Assembly (NCBI GenBank): GCA_963731035.1
Contig: CAVSUY010000007.1
Span: 186,001 to 250,000 of the forward strand
Direction: 5' to 3'
DNA: 64,000 nt
Source of the DNA: JAANXG01 sp963731035
GTDB lineage: Bacteria; Pseudomonadota; Gammaproteobacteria; Arenicellales; JAANXG01
In this document: positions 1 through 9,701 of the stretch, one piece after another
Layout: each line of letters begins with the position of its first letter
Position numbering within the stretch: the stretch's first letter is position 1
The notes under the pieces: generated by a model
What the model was told of the DNA's origin: nothing
What the model saw: the letters and a program-made list of their open reading frames with translations, nothing else
Database searches by the model: none
Translations under genes and position numbers: made by a program

Positions 1-492
1 CTGCAGGCCTTCGTCTCGGAGCCGGTCAAGCCGCTGCTGGACCAGGTGGTGGTATTCGGAGTGGGCGGCGCGCACTTCTACATCTCCCAGTCCGACAAGG
101 GCGGCATGGTCTTCGGCGGCGATCTCGACTGGTACAAGTCCTATGCCCAGCGCGGCAACCTGCCCATCGTGCATGATGTCACCCAGGCCGCCACCTCGAT
201 CCTGCCGTGCCTGTCGCGACTGCGGCTGCTCCGGCACTGGTCCGGCGTGGTGGACATGTCCATGGACGGCAGCTTCTTCATGTGCAAGACGCCGCTGGAC
301 AACCTTTACCTCAACGCCGGTTGGAACTACGGCGGCTTCAAGGCGTCCCCGGCATCGGGATGGTACTTTGCCGACCTGATCGCCAACGACCGACCCGATC
401 CGGTGATCGAGAATTTCAACCTGCAGCGCTTCGAGCGCGGCATCAACATCGACGAGCGCGGCGCGGGTCCCGACCCGAAGCTGCATGGCTAG
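1..492 (+). CDS. soxB: Sarcosine oxidase subunit beta, C-terminal part (cut by window start)
   Basis: This is the C-terminal 163 residues of the FAD-binding beta subunit of heterotetrameric sarcosine oxidase, which demethylates sarcosine to glycine. The open frame runs from base 1 without a start, so the gene begins upstream of the window. The segment with AGWNYGGFKASPASGW near the end matches the C-terminal FAD-domain region of the family, and the gene order with soxD, soxA and soxG downstream is the usual soxBDAG order. It ends in TAG. A palindromic repeat separates it from soxD. Confidence 0.9.
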   Translation: MQAFVSEPVKPLLDQVVVFGVGGAHFYISQSDKGGMVFGGDLDWYKSYAQRGNLPIVHDVTQAATSILPCLSRLRLLRHWSGVVDMSMDGSFFMCKTPLDNLYLNAGWNYGGFKASPASGWYFADLIANDRPDPVIENFNLQRFERGINIDERGAGPDPKLHG

Positions 493-543
493 CCGTACGG
501 GGAAGCGACCCTTGGTTCACGACTCACCGCAGACAACCAGTAT

Positions 544-580
544 CCCCTCTCCCCTCGGGGGAGAGGGCCAGGGTGAGGGG
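544..580. repeat. CTCTCCCC/GGGGAGAG palindromic interspersed repeat, copy 1
   Basis: Palindrome of the form CCCCTCTCCCCTCGGGGGAG followed by AGGGCCAGGGTGAGGGG, between soxB and soxD. Related copies occur near 4.57, 4.68, 23.4, 26.1, 27.2/27.9 and 27.98 kb, always between genes. It could fold as an RNA hairpin between the cistrons. Confidence 0.8.
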
Positions 581-615
581 ACGGCGCCCAACCCACGGCA
601 CCACGGAGCACACGC

Positions 616-921
616 ATGATAAGAATTCCCTGCCCCTTCTGCGGCGAGCGCGACCACAGCGAGTTCACCTACGGCAAGGATGGGTCCATTGTGTATCCCG
701 ATATGGACGCCCCCGTGGGGGACTGGGTGGACGCCGTGTTCGAGCGGGAGAACATCGACGGCGTGGTGCCGGAGACCTGGCACCACAACCACGGCTGCCG
801 CATGTGGCTGGTCGTGGAACGCGACACGACCACCCATGAAATCCATTCCGTTCGTCCCGCCCATCCCGCCTGGGAGAAGCTGCTTGCCGGCGGACGCACC
901 GCGGCGGGCGAGGACGGCTGA
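616..921 (+). CDS. soxD: Sarcosine oxidase subunit delta
   Basis: A 101-residue protein of usual SoxD length. It opens with IRIPCPFCGERDHSEF and has a later His/Cys cluster (WHHNHGC), which fits the zinc-binding delta subunit of heterotetrameric sarcosine oxidase. A CGGAG ribosome binding site precedes the ATG. The stop codon overlaps the soxA start in a TGATG arrangement, so the two are translationally coupled. The subunit has a structural role in the cytosolic SoxBDAG complex. Confidence 0.93.
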   Translation: MIRIPCPFCGERDHSEFTYGKDGSIVYPDMDAPVGDWVDAVFERENIDGVVPETWHHNHGCRMWLVVERDTTTHEIHSVRPAHPAWEKLLAGGRTAAGEDG

Positions 922-3903
922 TGGCGGCACGGCGACTCGATCGTGGCGGCCGCGTGGACCGCAGCCAGCCGCTCAACTTCAGCTGGGATGGCCGGGTTCT
1001 GACCGGCGTCCGCGGCGATACGCTGGCTTCCGCGCTGCTGGCCAACAACGAGTGGGTGCTGGGCCGCAGCTTCAAGTATCACCGCCCGCGCGGGGTCATG
1101 TCGGCCGGAGTAGAGGAATCCGGCGCCCTGGTGACCCTGGGCAGCGGGGCACGCCGGGACCCGAACGTGCGGGCCACCACCCAGGAGCTTTACGAAGGCC
1201 TGGTGGCTGCGGGCCAGAATGCCTGGCCGAACGTGAGATTCGATGTGGGTGCGGTGAACGGCCTGTTCAGCCGGTTCTTCGTCTCAGGCTTCTATTACAA
1301 GACCTTCATGGGCATGCCGCCGTTCGAATGGGGCCGCGGCACCGGCTGGTGGATGTGGTACGAGAAATTCATTCGCCGGGCGTCGGGCGCGGCAGAGGCC
1401 TCGCGCGAACCGGACCCCGAGCGGTACGAGCACGCCCACGACTTCTGCGACGTGCTGGTGGTGGGTTCCGGGCCCGCCGGGCTGGCTGCCGCCCGCACCG
1501 CCGCCGAAGCGGGCCTGGACGTGCTGCTGGTCGAGCAGGACTACGAGCTCGGCGGGGACTACTTGAACGATGCTGCCGAAGCGGAGCGCCGGGCGCGCAT
1601 CGAAGCGGTGGAGGCCGCCGGGGCGCGGATCATGACGCGGACCACGGTGTTCGGCCTGTACGACCATGGAGTGGCGGGCCTGCTCGAGCGGGTCACCGAT
1701 CACCTGGCGGCGCCGTCCCGGCACCAGCCGCGCCACCGCCACTGGACGGTGCGCACGCGACACATCATCATCGCCGCGGGGGCGATCGAGAGGCACCTGG
1801 CGTTCGGCAACAACGACCGCCCCGGGATCATGAGCGCGTCGGCGGGACGCGCCTACCTCAATCGCTACGGGATACTGCCGGGCGAAGACATCATCGTCGC
1901 CACCAACAACGACTCCGCCTACCCGGCCGCCGCTGACCTGGCGCAGGCGGGCGCAAAGGTGCATCTGCTCGAGGCCAGGCCCGCCGTGCACGGTGAGGTG
2001 AGCAACACCGCCACCGAGCACGGCGTAAGCATCAGCTTCGGTACCGTGCCCCTGCAGGCGGAAGGCACGAAGGGCGTACGCTCGCTGCAGACGGCGGACG
2101 CCGACGGCGCCGGCTGGCGCGCGGGATCGGTCGAGCAATGCGACCTGCTGCTGGTATCCGCAGGCTGGTCGCCGGTGGTGAACCTGCTCTCCCACCGGGG
2201 GGTGAAGCCGGTGTGGAACGCGGACAACTCCTGCTTTCTGCCGGCGGATTGCCGCGAGCCCGTCACCATGGCCGGCTCGGCGGCGGGCATTTGGGTCCGT
2301 GGACAGTGCGTGATCTCCGGCCAGGCGGCGGGCGCCCGGGCGGCGCGCGCCTTGAGCAAATCCGCGCCGCAGGTCGACGCGCCCCGCCGCGGTGGATGGC
2401 TCGAGCCGATTCGTCCCCTGTATGAGATACAGTGTCCCGGACCGCAAGCTGAAAAGCTTCGTCGACTTTCAGAACGATGTCACCACGGAGGACGTGCGTC
2501 TCGCCCACCGCGAAGGCTACGTGTCGGTGGAGCATCTGAAGCGCTACACCACGCTGGGCATGGCCAATGACCAGGGCAAGATGGGCAACGTGATCGGCCT
2601 GGCGCTGATGGCGGAAGCGTCGGGGCGCGATATTCCCGAGGTGGGGACTACGACTTTCCGGCCGCCCTACACCCCGGTGAGCATCGGCGCACTGCGGGGC
2701 CGCAGCGTCGGTACGCACTTCAAGCCCCTGCGGCGCACACCGATGCACGACTGGAACCTGAAACACGGCGCCGTCATGACCGAGGCGGGATTGTGGCGGC
2801 GGCCGTGGTACTTCCCGATCGGAGGCGAAGGCCTGAACGAGGCTTACGTGCGCGAGGCGACAACCGTACGCGCGGCCGTCGGCCTGTGCGACGTGACTTC
2901 TCTCGGCAAGATAGCGGTGCAGGGTCCGGACGCCGCGCAGTTTCTGAACCGGGTCTACACGAACGCTTTCGCCAAACTGGTGGTGGGCAAAGCCCGCTAC
3001 GGCATCATGCTCCGCGACGACGGCATCGTGATGGACGACGGCACCACCTGGCGCTTGAGCGAGAGCGAATTCTTCATGACCACCACCACCGCCCACGCCG
3101 CACATACCATGGTTTGGCTGGAGGAACTGCTGCAGACCCGCTGGCCCGACCTGAGGGTGCACGTGACTTCCGTCTCCGAGCAGTGGGGAGGCGTAGCGGT
3201 CGCCGGACCCAAATCGCGTGACGTGCTGTCGGAATGCGTCACCGACCCGGCACGCGTTGCCAACGAGTCATTGCCGTTCATGGGCGTGGTGGAGACCGAG
3301 CTGAAAGGCGGCATGGCCTGCCGCATCGCACGCATCAGCTTCTCCGGCGAGCGGGCGTACGAAGTCTATTTCCCGTCCGACTACGCCGGCGCGGCGATGG
3401 ACCTGCTCTGGAGCAGCGCCCAATCCAAGGACGGATGCCTGTACGGACTGGAAGCCTTGGGTACCATGCGCATTGAGAAGGGCCACGTCACCCACGCCGA
3501 GCTGGACGGCCGCATGACCATCGACGACGCCGGCCTCGGCAAGATGGCTTCCGCCAAGAAAGCCTACATCGGCAAGGCGCTGAAGGAGAGGCCGGAGCTG
3601 ACCCGAGCGGATCGCCCGCAGCTGGTGGGTGTGTTTCCGAAGAATCGCGACCAGACCTTCAACGCCGGGGCGATCATCTGCGCCGCCGACGAAGTCAGCG
3701 GTCATGGCGAGGGTTGGATCACGGCCGTGACCCACTCGCCCGAGCTCGGGCACTGGATCGGGATCGGTTTCATCAAGGGTGGACACGAAGCCTGGCAGGA
3801 CAAGGCCCTTGTCGCCGCCGATCCGGTACGCAAAGGCAATATCGACATCGAGGTCGTGTCGCCGCAGATGGTCGATCCGGCCGGGGAGCGCATGCATGGC
3901 TGA
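921..3903 (+). CDS. soxA: Sarcosine oxidase subunit alpha, interrupted by one frameshift near 2430
   Basis: About 990 residues in total, normal for SoxA, but in two frames. The first runs from 921 through WLEPIRPLYE (about 2430); the second carries VPDRKLKSFVDFQNDVT onward to 3903. One extra base (or two missing) between about 2418 and 2445 explains it. The N-terminal half has a ferredoxin-like region with FKYHRPRG and an NAD(P)-type Rossmann motif VVGSGPAGLAAA (about residues 175-190). The C-terminal half is a GcvT-like aminomethyltransferase domain that binds tetrahydrofolate. SoxA accepts the methyl group as 5,10-methylene-THF and transfers electrons within the complex. The stop overlaps the soxG start by 8 bases. 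The flanking genes look functional, so a sequencing indel is a fair alternative to a true mutation. Confidence 0.85.
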
Positions 3904-4468
3904 GCGCATTTCGGCCCTGGCGGGACACTATGAACCCGGGCGTTTTGGCGAGCCCGGCGACCCTGGCGTGACCCTGACCGAGATCCGGAACCTGGTGCTG
4001 CAGCAGATCGCCGCGTGGCCGGATACCGTGGACGCGGTCGCCGTCAAGGCGGCACGCATGGCGGGTGTCGACGCGGCGCCCGGTCCGGGGGCCGCGGCAG
4101 CCGGAAGCGAGGGCGCGCTGCTGCGCGTGGAGCCTCTCAAATGGTGGCTGTACGGCGCGCAGGCCGAAGCCCTCGACGCGCAGGAGGGCGCGACCCTGGA
4201 CCTGTCCCACTCGCGCAGCCACCTGCGCATCACCGGACCCAAGGCCCGGCTGTGCCTCAACCGGCTGCTATCGCTGGATTTGAGGGAGCTGTCCTTTCCA
4301 GTGGGCGCGGTGGCGTCGACGGCGATGCATCATGTCAGTGTGACGCTATGGCGCTCCGGCGACGGTTTCGAGTTGTTCCTGCCACGGGGCTTCACCGTTT
4401 CGCTGTGGGAGATGTTGTTCGACACCGCCGTGCAGTTCGGCGTAGAGGTACAGCCGGGATTGGGGTGA
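3896..4468 (+). CDS. soxG: Sarcosine oxidase subunit gamma
   Basis: A 190-residue protein distantly related to GcvT-like folds, as SoxG is. The ATG at 3896 overlaps the soxA stop, as expected for the last gene of a coupled soxBDAG operon. Motifs such as LRITGPKARLCLNRLLSLDL and FELFLPRGF are family-like. It probably packs against the alpha subunit in the cytosolic complex. Two palindromic repeats follow it. Confidence 0.9.
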   Translation: MAERISALAGHYEPGRFGEPGDPGVTLTEIRNLVLQQIAAWPDTVDAVAVKAARMAGVDAAPGPGAAAAGSEGALLRVEPLKWWLYGAQAEALDAQEGATLDLSHSRSHLRITGPKARLCLNRLLSLDLRELSFPVGAVASTAMHHVSVTLWRSGDGFELFLPRGFTVSLWEMLFDTAVQFGVEVQPGLG

Positions 4469-4555
4469 GGGGGCGATTGACTTCGCGATTACGCCCTTCC
4501 CGTTGCTATGCATGCGTGGGTACCAAATGGGTCGTGCCACGCTATATTCCATTGA

Positions 4556-4705
4556 CCTCACCCTGACCCTCTCCCCTGCGGGGAGAGGGAATCTTGGGGC
4601 CGGCACGGTGCCTGGATTGAATTGCAGGTGCTCTCCCCCCGGCAGGGAGCAGAAACATTGAGAAGACTCCCTCTCCCTTTCCAAGGGAGAGGGTTCGGGT
4701 GAGGG
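4556..4705. repeat. CTCTCCCC/GGGGAGAG palindromic repeats, copies 2 and 3
   Basis: Two palindromes of the window-wide family: one at 4556-4590 (CCTCACCCTGACCCTCTCCC then CTGCGGGGAGAGGG) and one at 4669-4705 (CCCTCTCCCTTTCCAAGGG then AGAGGGTTCGGGTGAGGG). A weaker half copy lies at 4631-4652. They fill most of the gap between soxG and the convergent PEBP gene; nothing else is visible in 4469-4784. Confidence 0.75.
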
Positions 4706-4784
4706 CTTGCCGATCTCCGAGACCGGCCTCTCACTCTTAACCTTCCGCCCAGGAGGGCATTGGGGATCCTGGAAGGCCGCGGCC

Positions 4785-5264
4785 TCAGCCTCGGGTATAG
4801 GTACCGATCAAGCGGTTCATGGCAATCACGTGGGGCTCGATCCTGTCCAGCAGCTCCCACATGCCGAGTCCGCCCTCGAGGTTGGGCTCGTTGTCGAGGG
4901 CCAGCACCCAGAAGTAGTACTTGTGCTCGCCGTGACCCTCGGGCGGCATCGGTCCGCCGTATCCGGTCTTGCCGAAGTTGTTCTGGCCGGCGGTGTAGTC
5001 CGATACGCCCTCCGGCAGTTCGGTGACCGAGCCCGGGATGTTGTACAGGGCCCAGTGCACGAAGCCATAGGTGCCGCCCGGCGACACCAGCGGAGCGTCG
5101 GGGTCGTGGCAGATCACCACGAAGGAACGGGCACCTTCGGGCGCGTTGCTCCAGGAAAGGGCGGGCGAGACGTCCTCACCTTCGCCGGTGTGGCGCGCCG
5201 GTATGGGTGCATCGTTTTTGAAGGCGGAGCTTTTCACCTGCATGTCGGAAAGTGCGAATCCCAT
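4785..5264 (-). CDS. YbhB/YbcL family Raf-kinase-inhibitor-like (PEBP) protein
   Basis: A 159-residue protein of the phosphatidylethanolamine-binding family. It shows the family ligand-binding motifs: FVVICHDPDAP (DPDxP) and later GTYGFVHWALYNIP (GxxxHW). The start at 5264 is chosen because GAGGAGA sits eight bases upstream; the reading frame is open for 18 more codons without a ribosome site. The biochemical role of the bacterial family is not settled. It stands alone, with the copper operon upstream on the same strand. Confidence 0.88.
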   Translation of the reverse strand: MGFALSDMQVKSSAFKNDAPIPARHTGEGEDVSPALSWSNAPEGARSFVVICHDPDAPLVSPGGTYGFVHWALYNIPGSVTELPEGVSDYTAGQNNFGKTGYGGPMPPEGHGEHKYYFWVLALDNEPNLEGGLGMWELLDRIEPHVIAMNRLIGTYTRG

Positions 5265-5379
5265 GAACAGTCTCCTCGTCGATGAATGGAACGGATGCTC
5301 CATCGTAACGCGCGCCATGCCGCGGCGAAAGCCGGGCCTGAGAAACGCGGCTCGCGCCTCCGGCTAGTTTACCCCGTCA

Positions 5380-6258
5380 CTAAGGTGTCAGCCGTCGGAT
5401 CTCCCGCAGCAGCAGGCCGCGGGTAAGCTGCCCGAGGTGAGCCTGGTCGATGATCCCGTCAGGGCGGATGAAGATGGTGGTGGGCAGGCCCGCGCTGTCG
5501 AACCAGTCGAATACCTCGTTGCTGTCGTCGCCGTTGTTCGCGCTGGGATCGGGGTCGGTCCAGATCGGGTAGCTCACGCCCATGGAATCGGCGAACGGAC
5601 GCACGGTGTCCCGCGACTGTCCGAGGGCTACGCCGACGATCACCACGTTGCGGTCCCGGTATTCGTTCCATGCCGACTCCAGCAACGGCATCTCTCGCCG
5701 GCAGGGCGGGCACCAGGTGGCCCAGAAGTTCAACACGATTCCCTTGCCCGCGAGGTCCGACAGGGCAACCGGCTTGCCGGAGAGATCGATGAGGCTGAAA
5801 TCGGGCACCTTGTCGCCCGCCCGCAGCGCGGTGCCGTGCGACAGCGGGGCGATGGCCAGCAGCGACCCGGCCAGCACGACGGCACCCGTTGCGATTCCGC
5901 CGCTGGCGGCACGGAGGCAGCGCAGACGCTTTCCGTTGCCCAGCGGCCGCAGCCGATACAGCAGGTACAGCGTGCCGGCGACGAGTCCCGCCACCGGCAG
6001 GTAGCCCGGCTGCCACAGGTACAGCGCGGTCCAGGGCGCCGCCGCGTAGATGTCCCAATACAACGCAACGTAGACCAGCCGGGCCGCGACCAGGCCGGTG
6101 AGCACGCTGCCGCCGACGAGCAGGCGGGTGCGGGAAGCGTCCAGTCCGAGCCGCAAGGCCAGGCGAGAGCCGACCCACATCGCCGCGGCCAGGGAAAAGG
6201 CGAACGCCAGGATTCGGATCGAGACCAGCAGGGGCCCCAGGCTGACCGGTTCCGGCAT
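5380..6258 (-). CDS. Membrane-anchored TlpA/ResA-like thiol-disulfide protein with Lgt-like membrane half
   Basis: 292 residues. The N-terminal 130 residues hold several hydrophobic segments and GSVLTGLVAARLVYV, resembling part of prolipoprotein diacylglyceryl transferase-type membrane proteins. The C-terminal half is a thioredoxin fold with the redox pair in NFWATWCPPCRREMP. The thioredoxin half is predicted to face the periplasm and reduce or shuffle disulfides, for example on copper-binding proteins. It starts 8 bases after the copA stop, so it is probably the last gene of the merR-copA operon. The membrane half looks too short to be an active Lgt. Confidence 0.8.
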   Translation of the reverse strand: MPEPVSLGPLLVSIRILAFAFSLAAAMWVGSRLALRLGLDASRTRLLVGGSVLTGLVAARLVYVALYWDIYAAAPWTALYLWQPGYLPVAGLVAGTLYLLYRLRPLGNGKRLRCLRAASGGIATGAVVLAGSLLAIAPLSHGTALRAGDKVPDFSLIDLSGKPVALSDLAGKGIVLNFWATWCPPCRREMPLLESAWNEYRDRNVVIVGVALGQSRDTVRPFADSMGVSYPIWTDPDPSANNGDDSNEVFDWFDSAGLPTTIFIRPDGIIDQAHLGQLTRGLLLREIRRLTP

Positions 6259-6266
6259 CGTGCCCG

Positions 6267-8573
6267 CTACAGCTTCACGCGCCGCAGCCGCAGCGCATTG
6301 GTGATGACCGACACCGAGCTGAAGCTCATCGCCGCCGCGGCGATCATGGGTGAGAGCAGCAGGCCGAAGAACGGATACAGTATACCGGCGGCGACCGGAA
6401 CCCCCAGGGAGTTATAGACGAAGGCGAAGAACAGGTTCTGCCGGATATTACGCATCACGGCCCGGCTCAGGTGGCGGGCACGGACGATCCCCATCAGGTC
6501 GCCCTTGACCAGCGTTACGCCCGCACTCTCCATGGCGATATCGGTCCCGGTGCCCATGGCGATGCCTACGTGAGCGCGCGCCAGCGCCGGCGCATCGTTG
6601 ATGCCGTCGCCGGCCATGGCCACGATGCGGCCTTCGTCCTGGAGCTGTCTAACGGCGTCGGCCTTCTGGTCCGGCAGCACGTCCGCTTCGACCCGGTCGA
6701 TGCCGAGTTGTTTTGCTACCGCGGCCGCGGTGGCGGCATTGTCGCCGGTAAGCATGACTACCTCGATTCCGTCCTCGTGCAGGCGGCGTATGGCTTCGCC
6801 GCTGGTTTCCTTCACGGGATCGGCGACGCCGAGCATACCCATGAGACGATCGTCCCGCACCACGAAAACCACCGTTTGCCCTTGCCGCCGCCATTCTTCC
6901 GCCCGGTGGCCGGCGCTGGTGTCTTCAACGCCAAGCTCCTCCAGCAGCCGGGTGTTACCCAGGGCCGCAGGTCTGCCGTCCACGGTGGCGCGTACACCAC
7001 GCCCCGTCAGCGACTCGAAGCTCTCCACCGGCAACTTGCCGTCCACGCCCCGTTCCCGGGCGCCGGCTGCAATGGCGGCGGCAAGGGGATGCTCGCTGCC
7101 CCGCTCCAGGGCGCACGCCGTCTCGAGCAACTCGGTCTCCGAAACACCGTCCGCGGCCGCAACCGACACCAGCTTCGGCTTCCCTTCGGTCAGGGTGCCG
7201 GTCTTGTCCACGACGATCGTGTCCACGGTTTCCATCACTTCGAGCGCCTCCGCGTTGCGGATCAGTACGCCGGCACCGGCACCGCGCCCGGTGCCCACCA
7301 TGATGGACATCGGGGTGGCGAGGCCCAGGGCGCACGGGCAGGCGATGATCAGCACCGCGACGGCGTTCACCACGGCGTGGGCCAGGCGCGGTTCCGGGCC
7401 CCAGACAGTCCAGACCACGAACGTCAATACAGCAGCCCCCACGACCGCCGGCACGAAATACCCGGCCACCATATCCGCCAGCCGTTGTATGGGTGCGCGG
7501 CTGCGCTGGGCCTCGCTGACCATCTGAACGATGCGCGCCAGCAGCGTATCGCCGCCCACCTTTTCGGCGTGCATCAGCAGGCTGCCCGTGCCGTTGACGG
7601 TGGCGCCGACCAGCTTGTCGCCGGTGGATTTCTCCACCGGGATCGGCTCTCCCGTCACCATCGATTCGTCGACCGAGCTCGCCCCTTCGATCACTTCGCC
7701 GTCGACCGGTATCTTCTCGCCGGGACGCACGCGCAGGGTCATGCCCCGTTGGACTTCTCCCAGGGGCACGTCCTGTTCCGTGCCGTCGTCACGGACCACG
7801 CGGGCGGTATTCGGCGCCAGGCCGAGGAGTCCGCGTATCGCGGCACCGGTCCGATCGCGGGCACGCAGCTCCATCACCTGGCCGATGAGCACCAGCACCG
7901 TAATGACCGCCGCCGCCTCGAAGTACACTGCGACCGTTCCGCCGCGGTGGCGCATGGTATCGGGGAACAAGTCCGGAAAGATCAGGGCGGCGACGCTGTA
8001 CAGCCAGGCGACCCCGACACCCAGACCGATCAGGGTGAACATGTTCAGGCTGCGGTTGACCAGGGACTTGTAGGCGCGCTCGAAGAACGGCCGGCCGCAC
8101 CACAGGACCACGGGGGTTGCCAGGATGAACTCAACCCACTGCACGGTGTGCATCGACACAAAGCCCGGCAGCCACCCCGGCGCGAGATCCGCCACCATGG
8201 CCAGGACGAACACCGGCGCCGCGAGCGCCAGGCCCACCCGGAACCGCCGGGTCATGTCGATCAGCTCGGGGTTGGGCTTGTCTTCCAGTGTCACCGTCCG
8301 GGGCTCGAGCGCCATGCCGCAGATGGGGCAGTCCCCGGGTTCGTCCCGCACGATCTCGGGATGCATCGGGCACACGTACTCCGTTCGCGTCGGCAAGGTC
8401 GGGACTTCAACCTCCAGGGCCATGCCGCAGCTCGGACAGGCGCCCGGCTGGTCGGACTCCACGCCGGGGCACATGGGGCATACATACCTGCCCGCGGACC
8501 GGCCGGTCCGGTCCGTGCCACCTGCGGCGGCCTCGTGCTGATGGTGGTGGCGGGGGGAGGCGGGTTCAGCCAT
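6267..8573 (-). CDS. copA: Copper-translocating P1B-type ATPase
   Basis: 768 residues from the ATG at 8573. The N-terminus is His-rich (RHHHQH) and then carries two short heavy-metal-binding modules, YVCPMCPG...CPSCGMALE and YVCPMHPE...CPICGMALE, instead of the ferredoxin-like HMA domains of many CopA proteins. The catalytic core shows the CPC metal-site motif (IIACPCALGLATP), the phosphorylation motif DKTGT and GDGINDAPALA. It would export Cu(I) across the inner membrane. The start overlaps the merR stop by 8 bases, so the two genes are translationally coupled and probably induced together. Confidence 0.93.
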   Translation of the reverse strand: MAEPASPRHHHQHEAAAGGTDRTGRSAGRYVCPMCPGVESDQPGACPSCGMALEVEVPTLPTRTEYVCPMHPEIVRDEPGDCPICGMALEPRTVTLEDKPNPELIDMTRRFRVGLALAAPVFVLAMVADLAPGWLPGFVSMHTVQWVEFILATPVVLWCGRPFFERAYKSLVNRSLNMFTLIGLGVGVAWLYSVAALIFPDLFPDTMRHRGGTVAVYFEAAAVITVLVLIGQVMELRARDRTGAAIRGLLGLAPNTARVVRDDGTEQDVPLGEVQRGMTLRVRPGEKIPVDGEVIEGASSVDESMVTGEPIPVEKSTGDKLVGATVNGTGSLLMHAEKVGGDTLLARIVQMVSEAQRSRAPIQRLADMVAGYFVPAVVGAAVLTFVVWTVWGPEPRLAHAVVNAVAVLIIACPCALGLATPMSIMVGTGRGAGAGVLIRNAEALEVMETVDTIVVDKTGTLTEGKPKLVSVAAADGVSETELLETACALERGSEHPLAAAIAAGARERGVDGKLPVESFESLTGRGVRATVDGRPAALGNTRLLEELGVEDTSAGHRAEEWRRQGQTVVFVVRDDRLMGMLGVADPVKETSGEAIRRLHEDGIEVVMLTGDNAATAAAVAKQLGIDRVEADVLPDQKADAVRQLQDEGRIVAMAGDGINDAPALARAHVGIAMGTGTDIAMESAGVTLVKGDLMGIVRARHLSRAVMRNIRQNLFFAFVYNSLGVPVAAGILYPFFGLLLSPMIAAAAMSFSSVSVITNALRLRRVKL

Positions 8574-9024
8574 TTCGCCCCATCTCCCGCTCGCGGAACT
8601 CTTCGGTCGACGGCGCTTCGGAGGGTTGCGCTCCGAACGCATCGATTATCGGACAGCCGTGCACGGGTCCGCGCCCCGAGCACTGGTCGGCAAGATCGGT
8701 CAGGACGGTTCGCATCCGCTCGAGATCGACGATCTTGGCCTCGATCTCGCGCAGCTTCGACTCGGTGATCTGCTTGACCCGGGCCCTTTCGCCATCGGGC
8801 TCGTCGTGGAGATTCAAAAGCTCGGTGATCTCCGGCAGGCTGAAGCCCAGGCTCTTGGCCCTCCGGATGAAGACGAGACGGCTCACGGCGTCGCTGCCGA
8901 ATCGGCGATAGCCGCCGCTCGAGCGCGGTGCCTCGGGCAGCAGGCCCCGCCGCTCGTAGAACCGGATCGTCTCGGGGCCGACGCCGCACAAAGTGGCCAA
9001 CTGGCCGCGTGTCATGGTTTTCAT
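8566..9024 (-). CDS. MerR-family metal-responsive regulator (CueR-like)
   Basis: 152 residues. The N-terminal winged helix (TLCGVGPETIRFYERRGLLP) and dimerisation helix are typical of MerR proteins. Two C-terminal cysteines (C115 and C124) form a likely metal loop in DQCSGRGPVHGCPII. I see no cysteine at the position that divalent-metal sensors use near residue 77-79, which fits a Cu/Ag-type sensor, but this is inference. A MerR-type operator lies just upstream, and copA follows with an 8-base overlap, so the protein probably regulates its own operon. The ATG three codons downstream (9015) is an alternative start. Confidence 0.88.
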   Translation of the reverse strand: MKTMTRGQLATLCGVGPETIRFYERRGLLPEAPRSSGGYRRFGSDAVSRLVFIRRAKSLGFSLPEITELLNLHDEPDGERARVKQITESKLREIEAKIVDLERMRTVLTDLADQCSGRGPVHGCPIIDAFGAQPSEAPSTEEFREREMGRNG

Positions 9025-9030
9025 GGCATC

Positions 9031-9062
9031 ATGTTAAACCCTGTATCTAAGTACAATGTCAA
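9031..9062 (-). promoter_or_regulatory. MerR-type promoter/operator for merR-copA
   Basis: On the minus strand, TTGACA (9057-9062) is followed by the dyad TTGTACTTAGATACAG and then GGTTTAACAT. The spacing to a -10 hexamer is 18-20 bases depending on the hexamer chosen. The dyad (arms TGTA/TACA, within 9041-9056) sits between -35 and -10, which is where MerR-family activators bind and twist long-spacer promoters. Confidence 0.82.
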
Positions 9063-9371
9063 GCCCGGGGCACGCCTGTCTCGATCGGACTGCCTGCCGG
9101 CAACCATAGTGGTGAAACCCGCAACCGTGGGCGCTGGGACAGGCCCGCCCCGCCGGAACAACACGCCGCAGATCGGCTACACTAGATCCACCGTCGTGTA
9201 CACTGATCTTTGCCGGATCCCCAGGCGCTCCGCGCCCGACACGACGTCGCCGGGAAGCCGGCCCGTTCGCGCGATGGCATTGACACGCTCTTCACGCACA
9301 TAGGGGTGGGAATGGGATGGCCACGGGACCCGCACACAGGGGATGTATGCCGCTGAAGACACTATAAGAAG
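9063..9371. other. Intergenic region with no recognised gene
   Basis: About 310 bases between the merR promoter and the next plus-strand gene. Short frames here have no family resemblance or ribosome sites. I see no convincing promoter for the downstream gene. Confidence 0.5.
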
Positions 9372-9659
9372 ATGACAGACAGTGGATCCAGGAAGCCTTC
9401 ATCCCGGCGCGTGCTACCGGTGGTGGTGGACATGTGCAACCGGGTCAACGAGGTCTTCGTTCGCTACGTGGGGCCCATAGCCGATGACGTGGCCGTGGGG
9501 GCTTATGAGTCCTGGCTGGAGCTGGGCAATACGGGTCCGTCCGGTGTGGGGCATTACATCAATTTGCTCTCCGGTCACATCACTGACGAACAGCAACGGC
9601 GATCGTTCGGCGACGAGGCGCGAGTCGCAATGCGGAACGCGCTGGAGCGCCGCCGTTAA
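9372..9659 (+). CDS. Small conserved-looking protein, resembles DUF8082-type tail domain
   Basis: 95 residues, no signal peptide or membrane segment. The core VNEVFVRYVGPIADDVAVGA and the later HITDEQQRRSFGDEAR resemble a short helical domain (DUF8082-like) that I recall at the C-terminus of some bacterial Ser/Thr kinases and response regulators. That match is from memory and uncertain. It lies 42 bases upstream of a DUF3365/HAMP receptor on the same strand, so a role in the same signalling unit is plausible. Confidence 0.55.
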   Translation: MTDSGSRKPSSRRVLPVVVDMCNRVNEVFVRYVGPIADDVAVGAYESWLELGNTGPSGVGHYINLLSGHITDEQQRRSFGDEARVAMRNALERRR

Positions 9660-9701
9660 CAAGTCCAGACAATAACAAGACCGCCATCGAGGGGAACGGT
9701 A

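Noticed and set aside
5437..8768. Long plus-strand frames opposite the copA operon
   Set aside because: Antisense shadows of the minus-strand thioredoxin and copA genes, His/Arg/Gly-rich and without motifs.
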